This document shows, in pieces, positions 56,792-64,000 of a stretch of DNA of 64,000 nt. Each line of letters begins with the position of its first letter. The first letter of the stretch is position 1. The notes beneath the pieces were generated by a model. That model was given only the letters and a program-made list of their open reading frames with translations, was not told where the DNA came from and ran no database searches. Origin of the DNA: Ochotona curzoniae (Eukaryota; Chordata; Mammalia; Lagomorpha; Ochotonidae); NCBI RefSeq assembly GCF_017591425.1, contig NW_024467121.1, positions 19,852,707 to 19,916,706 on the forward strand, in the 5' to 3' direction. The position numbers and the translations under genes were made by a program.

Positions 56792-57117
56792 GGGCCCGGC
56801 GAGGTGGCGCAGTGGTTAAGGTCCTCACCTTGCACGCCCCGGGATCCCATATGGGCGCCGGTTCTAATCCCGGCAGCCCCGCTTCCCTTCCAGCTCCCTG
56901 CCTGTGGCCTGGGAAAGCAGTCGAGGACGGCCCAAAGCTTTGGGAACCTGCACCCGCATGGGAGACCCGGAAGAGGCTCCTGGCTTCGGATCGGCATAGC
57001 ATTGGCCATTGCGCTCACTTGGGGAGTGAATCATCGGACGGAAGATCTTCCTCTCTGTCTCTCCTCTCTGTATATCCGCCTTTCCAATGAAAAAATAATA
57101 AAAATAAATCTTTAAAA
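56792..57117 (+). mobile_element. CSINE, youngest copy in the window
   Basis: Starts gggcccggcgaggtggcgca with well preserved CpGs (gccccgggatcccatatggg, gaatcatcggacggaagatc, cggatcggcat) and intact tRNA-like head. Tail AATAATAAAAATAAATCTTT. Exact 14-bp target duplication (aaaatgctagttgt) at 56778-56791 and 57118-57131. Confidence 0.96.
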
Positions 57118-57131
57118 AAAATGCTAGTTGT

Positions 57132-58639
57132 ACGAGAATAGTTAACAGCAATTGCACAGATACTTTGGTTTTTGTACAACAGCACTTCCATTTCTTTTCT
57201 AGTTTATTAGGCACTACATTAACACACGGCATGTTACATAATATAAATTGCAACCACCTAGAAGGAAAGATGAGGAAACCCCTTCTTTAATCAATGCAAT
57301 AATTAACTGCAGAGCCGTAACTATCTTTTTTTCCATCAAATTCCACTGACAATGAAAATGGGCAAGCCTTTTGTCCTTGCTCCCAGTGGTGAACTTGGAA
57401 ATGGATGCATCATCAGGCACTGGCCCAAAAGAGTGGTTCTTGAACAATATCTTACACAGCTGGCGAAGCCCAAACCCCACTTCTAGACTCCCTAAAGGTC
57501 GGCAGGGAATTTTAGAGTGAAAGCAATCTAGTTCTCATAGGAACAGATGGAAGATCAATGGAACTGAAGTTCTAGGGGAAAAAAGTGGTACACCATCAAG
57601 CAAACTATCTTGAATTTCTTTTAAAAACATTTATCATGGGTTTGATGAACTACTCAAGATGTTGGGGACAGAATAAATTTCCAAAAAAAAAAAAAAAGGA
57701 TGCTTTTCCTGTGAATCAAATACAAAGTTTCCAGCTTCACATACCTACAAAGTTAAGGGTATAAACACACTGCTAAGTTATTTAATCACATCCTAATAAA
57801 TTTCAGAACATGGAATTTTGATAAACATTAACATATCAGATAAAGTTTTAATCTTAGAAATAGCAAAGAGATAGTAAACCATTTTTCTTAAAACATCTAA
57901 AAGTTAAAACATCTAAAAGCATATGAAGTCCATAGCATACTTCTAATCATCCTGAGGTTCTCACATACATGTTAAACACATTCTCACTGCATGAAATGGT
58001 CCCATCCTATCTGCTCAGCCATTGGAGAAGTAGCTGCATTTGGAGATGTTAGTATCAGGCTGAGGTCTTCCAAGTTCACGCCTCTCTTCAGCAAAGCCTC
58101 AACACTAATTCCAGGGAAACTGTAAGCATGTTCCATTTCTGAGTGACCCACTTGCAAACAGCAGGCACAGAGAACTATGTCTAAACATAAACTCACCTCC
58201 GTGCCACTGGACATCTGCAGCCACAGCACTGCTGTGGTTTGCACCTCTCAAGGGCCACCTGTTTGCTCTACTCATGATCTGAGCATCCTGTGCCCATCAG
58301 GAATTCAGAGAGGGTTAACTACCCTGGGTGTGCACAAAGAAGAAACAGCCATCTGTGGCTTTGTGGGGCTTGCCAGGCACTCTGAAATATTCTTTTGAGT
58401 ACTAACCATTGTAAAATCGTATTTTTCCTTTTTTTTTTTTTTCATTTTCAGCTGCCTAGTCACAAGTGGAGCTCTGGCATTACGCTCAAAGGAAATCCCT
58501 TGGAGGACAATGCTTCTCAGAGATGACAGCTGGCCACTACTCCAACCTAAACCGTCTTGCTGCAACACAGCAAGTACACAGCTCTGCCATGGGTCCTAAA
58601 GGATATACAGACAAGCCTGCAGTCATTTTAAAAGACAGT
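57132..58639. other. Intronic DNA, nothing recognised
   Basis: A15 run at 57682-57697 and a small direct repeat (ttaaaacatctaaaag) at 57888-57918. No exon recognised. Confidence 0.45.
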
Positions 58640-58966
58640 TGGGGCTGGTGCTGTGGTACTAGTGGGTTGAGACACCACCTGGGATACAGGCAAGCCACAT
58701 GGGCACCAGTTCAAGTTCTGGCTGTTCCGTTTCCACTTTAGCACCCTGCTAACGTGCCTAGGAAAGCCAGAGATGGCTTGGGCATGTTTTTGGATGAGTC
58801 AGGAGACCCAGATAAAGTTATAGGCTCCTGTCTTCAGCCTGGCCCAGTTCTAAGCACTATAGCCATTAGGGAAATGAGCCAGCAGGTAGAAAAATTCTCT
58901 CTCTCTCTCTGGTCCTCTCTCTTTCTCTGCAACTTCACCTGTCAAATAATCTTTTAAAAAAATCCA
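58640..58966 (+). mobile_element. CSINE, older type
   Basis: 'ggggctggtgctgtggtact', 'cacatgggcaccagttcaag', 'gaaatgagccagcaggtaga', (TC)n at 58896-58911 and A-rich tail. Confidence 0.85.
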
Positions 58967-61207
58967 TCAAAAAGTGATCTGTCCATCTTAATCTACTCAT
59001 CTTTGCTTTTAAGATGCTCCCTGGATCACAAACACTGTGCATAAACATGACAAAGAACTGATTGCACTAGCTGCATGAGCAAAGCAGAATATGAAATAAA
59101 ATATGCACCATAAGGCAGCCAATAAGACTGTTCTGCACATGGGAATAGGAGGCAAAAATCAAACCAGCTGATGAGCTAAGGTATCAGGCTTATGGGCAGT
59201 TCCTCCCCCACCACCCTATCCAAATATTATTTAACATGTTGCTTCTCCTCCTTTTTAGCTAGCTGAAAGAAAGTTTTTAGCTAAAAAAATTTTGTCTGGA
59301 AAGATAAATGTCAGTGTATGAGGTCAGCCACAGGAAATGGAAGCCCGTGATCTTTGATTGCCTATATTTTAAGGTAAAAAAAAAATCAAATTTAATCATT
59401 TATCTTGGAGAATTAGAGTTGTCACATAGGCTGAGAGCACTGAGATGGAGTGGCTGCCACATGCTCTCCCTTGCCATCAGGATTCCTGGGAGGATGCCTG
59501 TGATCAGAAGTGACTGAGGGAGCACAGACTCTGGGGTAGGGAGTGGGGATCTGGATCATGCCCGGAATCATCTGTCTACAGCAGCTTCCTGTCTTCATCA
59601 TGGGGGCTGGGGTGGGACCAATGCCCAACATGGCAAGGGAGTGTCTTCTTTGGGCATAGCATTCCTGAAAAAGAATTCACTAGCAATGACAATCCTTCAC
59701 ATGGCGAACAGGGGTTTGGAGTTGCTTTCTATGGGGAGATGCAAGGTACCAAGTTCAGGGTGTGGGTGCGTCTTTTCTGACTGAGGCTTTGTCTGGGAAC
59801 AGTCTCAGGATGGCATCCGTGAGCCCTCTGCAGCTCAGCCTGGACAGCAACAGGCAACGGATTCAAGGTCTGGCAAGTCTTTTCTTGAAGACAGAAGACA
59901 CATGAGTACAGAAAACCCAGGATGTGCTTGTTCAGAGCATTTCTTCTTCAAATATAAAGCCAAATGCACCCTGGCTTTTTTTTTTACGCTTATCAGCTTC
60001 GCCTCTGCATTTCATTTTGTCTGTTCATTTTAGCTACTTTTTGGACATCTTCCTTCTTCCTTCCCTTGCGCCTTACGAAATGATTTATATGCCATGGTCT
60101 AGACTTGCTCAAAAAGAACCTGAACAAAATAATCATAATTCTACTGCACATAACATTTCTCTAAAAATGTAATGAGGTTGTGTCAGTGAGAGCAAGCTGA
60201 GAGATCATGAACTCAGAAAAACCAAGGAGTAGTAAATCAAGGCAAGTTACATTGCATTCCTTGTTTCCTGAGGCCAATTTCCACTGAAATTACCATAGGG
60301 AACACCCAGGGGTGGGAGAGAGAAGACCGCAAGGAGAGGGGAGAGCTGTCTAGGATAAAGTTCACAGGGCTACAGATTTTATTTCTCTAACTTAGCCACC
60401 ATGTGCCTGCTTGTTTACGCCTCCGTGCAAAGTTAAGCTACCAAGCTATGACTCATGTTCATTTTTAAGGCAACATACTTACGAGATGGTAAAATAGAAA
60501 AAAATATTAATGAAACACTAGAATTCCACAAAGTCAAGACTTAACAGTTCCGAGATGTACTTTATTGAGGAAAATTACTCTACTCCCTAACCAACCCGCA
60601 GCCCTGTATATCCTTGAAAAGTAGATTATCAAATAAAAAATTTAGAATTCAAAAGCATTCAAGGCAGGGCAGGAGGACAGAAGCTCCCATCTCATGGCAT
60701 GTCCTGCCTGTGCACGCTCCCTTAAAGCATCATCCCAAGTACGCCAGACACATTACAACAGCACCTCACACTCTGCCCTTTGACCCCAGGCCATTCTGTG
60801 GCCTGGAAGGAAATTCCAAGGCTGTGACTACCACTTCCTGACTCAAGTCACTGTGGGAGCCTCTGTTCTCTGGGTTACCTTCAAAGTGCCACTTCTCTTT
60901 CCATTTCTGTTGCCTCTGTAAGAAAAAGAAGGCACAAGGACCAACAGAGGGATCAAAAAATGGCAAGGTTTTAAGATCTCAGTAATCACAAAGTACCTCC
61001 TACCCAGAATGAGAGGAATAAATAAAACACTTTGATAACCATCAGGACACTCAAGTGGATGGTGACCACTCACACAGAATGGGCTTCAGGTAAAAACCTT
61101 TATCTACTGCCCACACTTAACCCTATACCATGGAAATAAGAGTGTAACACCGGTGCCCATGAGAGTAGTCTGCCCAGAGCCTTTAAAGATAAAGGCTCAC
61201 TGCCAAT
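58967..61207. other. SINE-free intronic block
   Basis: 2.2 kb. Contains no recognised exon or repeat. Confidence 0.45.
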
Positions 61208-61460
61208 TTTTATGATGATTTTTTCCCCTCCTCAAATCGCTAAAATGACAATTGTGACAAGCCAAGGCCAGGAACATGGAACTCCATCCGGGTCTCCCAA
61301 ATGCGTGGCAGAGGCCCACATGCTAGGGCTGTCCTCTGTCACTTTCCCAGATGCATTAGCTGAGAGCTAGCTCAGCAGAGGGGCAGCCAGGCCTGTAGTA
61401 GCACTCACATGAGATGCTGGCATTAGAAACTGCTTAACCCCTTTCACTGTGCCGCCCTTC
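61208..61460 (-). mobile_element. CSINE, decayed
   Basis: 'ggaactccatccgggtctcc', 'gatgcattagctgagagcta', 'gagatgctggcattagaaac', 'cactgtgccgcccttccg'. Reversed tail poorly kept. Confidence 0.75.
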
Positions 61461-62637
61461 CGCTTCTGATTCATTTCGTGCTCGCTCTTTTGTTTGTTTC
61501 CAAGTAGAATGATAATGGAAGGAAAGGAGACACAAGTGCTATATACTAGGCTCCATGACCTCCTCCACCAAATTACCGCACTTGTCTCATGACTCCTGCA
61601 CCTAGAAGAGGAACATACAAAGGCGTGCCCTTGAGACTCTTGGCTGCTGAATATAGCTGTAGCGTATAAAACCCACATGAACATTCTTAAGAGAGTGACT
61701 CTATTAGAAATAAATCATCATGATAATGCAATGCAACACGCAAGCTGAGAAAGCTATGCACTGTCCCAAGCATGCCCTTCCGCAGGTTTGCACTGCACGG
61801 GGTTCTGACAGGAGCTGGCATTGCATTTGGTTATCTTGGAAAAGCACATTCCAGAGACACCACTGCTATTGCTTGGGTCTCCTTTTCCCTGCAACAACAG
61901 GAAGCTGGATTTTCTCTGACAATATAAAAAGGGAATGTGGTGATGGTGCTGTGGGTTGCTCAGGGCATGGGGACAGGGTGAACTGCCTCGAGGGGGACAG
62001 CTTGAGTCACCTTACACAGTGGCTGTAAAGACCCAGGGGTCTCCGTGTACTCAAGCTACAAATTCTCCCTGACCATTAGCTTTGCTCTCTTTTTGGATCT
62101 TCAGGGCAGGCTGTCAGAAAGACTAATTACCAGTCTCAGGGCCCAAGTGGAGAGGATGGGAACTGGACCAGGCAGGTAAGAAGTGAGGACAATGCAAGAT
62201 GCACTGTTAGTCTCCTGTGACCTCATTGAAGAACTCCCACCCAGAGCTCAGCAGCAGGGTCCCTGAAAGAGGAACTGCATTTCACCTTCCAACAAAACCT
62301 TGCAGTGTGAGGATCATCTCAGGGTATGGAGAGTGGATGGGTGTGTCTCCGATTAGGTTCAGCTGTTATACACTGATCCACACATTAATGTAGTAGACAA
62401 CACTCTTCATGTGTCTAAGTGGCTTCCTGGCTGTCCAGGAGGAAATGGACATCGGGAGATGCAAATATATGGGTTCCAGGAGTGCATAGTGGACAGGTGC
62501 AGGGCAGGCAAGCAACAACCTTGTCTGCAGGACAGTCTAACTAGTTAGATACCTAATGAATGCAAACTTAAGGTCTACTGTTAGTGGCTTTTAGAAACAG
62601 GATTATCTACCTCTATTTAGAGCACATTCCAGGATGT
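61461..62637. other. Intronic DNA, nothing recognised
   Basis: No repeat or exon assigned. Confidence 0.45.
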
Positions 62638-62938
62638 GGAGGGCACAGAGGGAGAGAAGAAGGAAGGAGGGAGGGAGAGAGATCTTTCATTCACTAGTTC
62701 ACTCTCCAAATGCCTGCAACAGCTGGGTCTGGGCCAGACTGAAACCAGGGGCCAAGAACTACACTCAGTTCTCCCACATGAGTGGCAGGGGCCCAAGTGC
62801 TTGAGCCAAGTCCTTGAGTCTGTTGCCTCCTAGGGTGAACATTAGCAGTTAGTTGGAATGAAGAGCCAGAACTGGGTCTCTTGATATGGAATGCAGACAT
62901 CTTAACTGGTGTCTTAACTGTTAGGATCAACACCCATT
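62638..62938 (-). mobile_element. CSINE, older variant
   Basis: Purine tract 62640-62681, 'gggccagactgaaaccaggg', 'ctcccacatgagtggcaggg', 'ggtgtcttaactgttaggat'. Confidence 0.8.
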
Positions 62939-63348
62939 GTCCGATACCAGGACTGTAACCCATTATTTCACCAAGATCCACCAATTTACTATGACTTAAT
63001 AATTTACATCACCGTAGCTGGTGTCTACTTTCTTCCCAGGCCTAGGAAAACCCACACAACTCTGGTTTTGTAACTGCAGCAGAAGAAGTCTCTGAACAAA
63101 CAGAGATTTAACCCTAATCAAAAGTGTGGCTCTTATGTTATTATTCTTTGGAGAAGGACAGAGCAGGGAATAGCTCCCAATCCTTTTAAGTAAAGGCTAG
63201 TTAGGAATTTGGGTCAGAGGGAGGACTGTGCAGCCTGAACAGAGCCTGGTGAAAAACTGAAGTGGGGTGTATAGAGCAGATCCTGAGATCTGGACATCAA
63301 GTCCTAGGAAGAGATGTCACACGTGGCTGCAACACCTCCTTTTTCAAG
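62939..63348. other. Intronic DNA, nothing recognised
   Basis: No repeat or exon assigned. Confidence 0.4.
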
Positions 63349-63654
63349 GATGGGTGTTGTAGTATAGCACATTAAGCTGTTGCCTGAACTGCCAAATCTC
63401 ATTTTGTGGTGAAAGGCATCAACTTTCACCTCCAACCTGTGCTGCTTCTTCCTGCTAATGGACCTGGGAAGTACTTGATGACAGTTCAAGTACTTTGGTC
63501 CCTGTCACCCTTGTGAGAGACCCAGATGGAATTCCTGGCTCCTGGCATCAACTATTGGGGGCATTTGGAGAATGAACCAGCAGCTATATGAGCTGTGTGT
63601 TTGTATCTGTCTGTTTCTCCCTTCCTGTGACTCTGTCTTTCAAATGAATACACA
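63349..63654 (+). mobile_element. CSINE, older type
   Basis: 'gggtgttgtagtatagcaca', 'cttcctgctaatggacctgg', 'cccttgtgagagacccagat', 'gagaatgaaccagcagctat', end 'gtctttcaaatgaataca'. Confidence 0.83.
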
Positions 63655-63744
63655 GCATCACCTTAGACTGTGTCTCAAATGCTCTCCTTCCACAGCACCT
63701 TCTCAATCCCAAGACCCAGCCAACCTGGACTTTAACTCTGTTTT

Positions 63745-64000
63745 AGTGGCTAGTGTTGTTGTGCTGAGGGTTAAGCCACACTTGCAATTCCAGCATCCAG
63801 TATCATGGTGTTGATTGAAATCCTGGCTGTTCTACTTCCAACCCAACTTCCTATTAAATATCTGGTAAGACAACAGATGACAGGAAAATGTTTGGGGCTC
63901 TTCCACCCATGTGAGAGATCTGGACAGAGCACCTGGTTCTTGGTTTGGCCTGGCCCAATCCCAGCTTATGTGGGCATTTAGGGAATAAGCCAGCAATTTA
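63745..64000 (+). mobile_element. CSINE, cut by window edge
   Basis: 'gtggctagtgttgttgtgct', 'gagggttaagccacacttgc', 'cttccacccatgtgagagat', and 'aataagccagcaattta' at the very end. The tail lies outside. Confidence 0.82.

Larger units (their letters stand above)
54785..64000 (-). other. FRMD4A: FRMD4A intron upstream of the ATG-starting exon (partial)
   Basis: The acceptor CTTCCCTCATAG at 54785-54796 closes this intron; its donor is beyond the window. No CpG-rich promoter or leader exon was recognised in it. Confidence 0.7.

Noticed and set aside
1..64000. tRNA genes suggested by tRNA-like A/B box text
   Set aside because: All cases looked at lie at the heads of CSINEs, which derive from tRNA; no stand-alone cloverleaf was identified.

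Overview
This window is mammalian nuclear DNA, almost entirely intron and interspersed repeat, with no bacterial, plasmid or phage features. The organism is inferred to be a lagomorph, most likely a pika (Ochotona). The evidence is about 38 copies of the tRNA-derived C-type SINE (CSINE) typical of rabbits and pikas. These include a young subgroup with a 3' part reading like 'gagtgaatcatcggacgga' and an A/T-rich AATAAA-type tail, which differs from the common rabbit form. The species call rests on recalled repeat consensus, not a search.

The only protein-coding gene I can support is FRMD4A, on the minus strand. Two short coding exons have complete splice sites: one at 54719-54784 (22 codons, starting exactly at an ATG) and one at 14629-14723 (31 codons plus 2 nt). 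They join in frame across a 39,995-nt intron and encode the start of the FERM domain (F1 ubiquitin-like lobe). The residues fit FRMD4A better than FRMD4B. The rest of the gene lies outside: earlier exons and promoter beyond 64000, later FERM exons below position 1. FRMD4A is a scaffold linking Par3 and cytohesin/Arf6 in cell polarity (known for the family).

Layout. 1-14.6 kb is the downstream intron: an L1 3' end with a SINE in its tail, a rearranged L1 composite at 4.3-6.2 kb, a motif-dense AT-rich block at 7.8-8.3 kb, and a Tigger-type DNA transposon. 14.7-54.7 kb is the large intron. It holds most SINEs, several MIR, L2 and MLT1 fossils, a (GGAGA)n expansion inside a SINE, a (CA)n tract, an LTR ending at 31.9 kb with a duplicated U3 motif, MER5-type and Tigger-type fossils, and two further candidate conserved non-coding blocks near 24.9 and 34.3 kb. 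54.8-64 kb is the upstream intron, with the youngest-looking SINE (56792-57117, exact 14-bp target duplication).

I found no tRNA, rRNA, CRISPR, operon or novel multi-gene system. Open reading frames other than the two exons look like chance or repeat-derived ORFs. The points of interest are the gene structure, nested insertions that give relative ages, the L1 inversion, the LTR, and candidate regulatory blocks.
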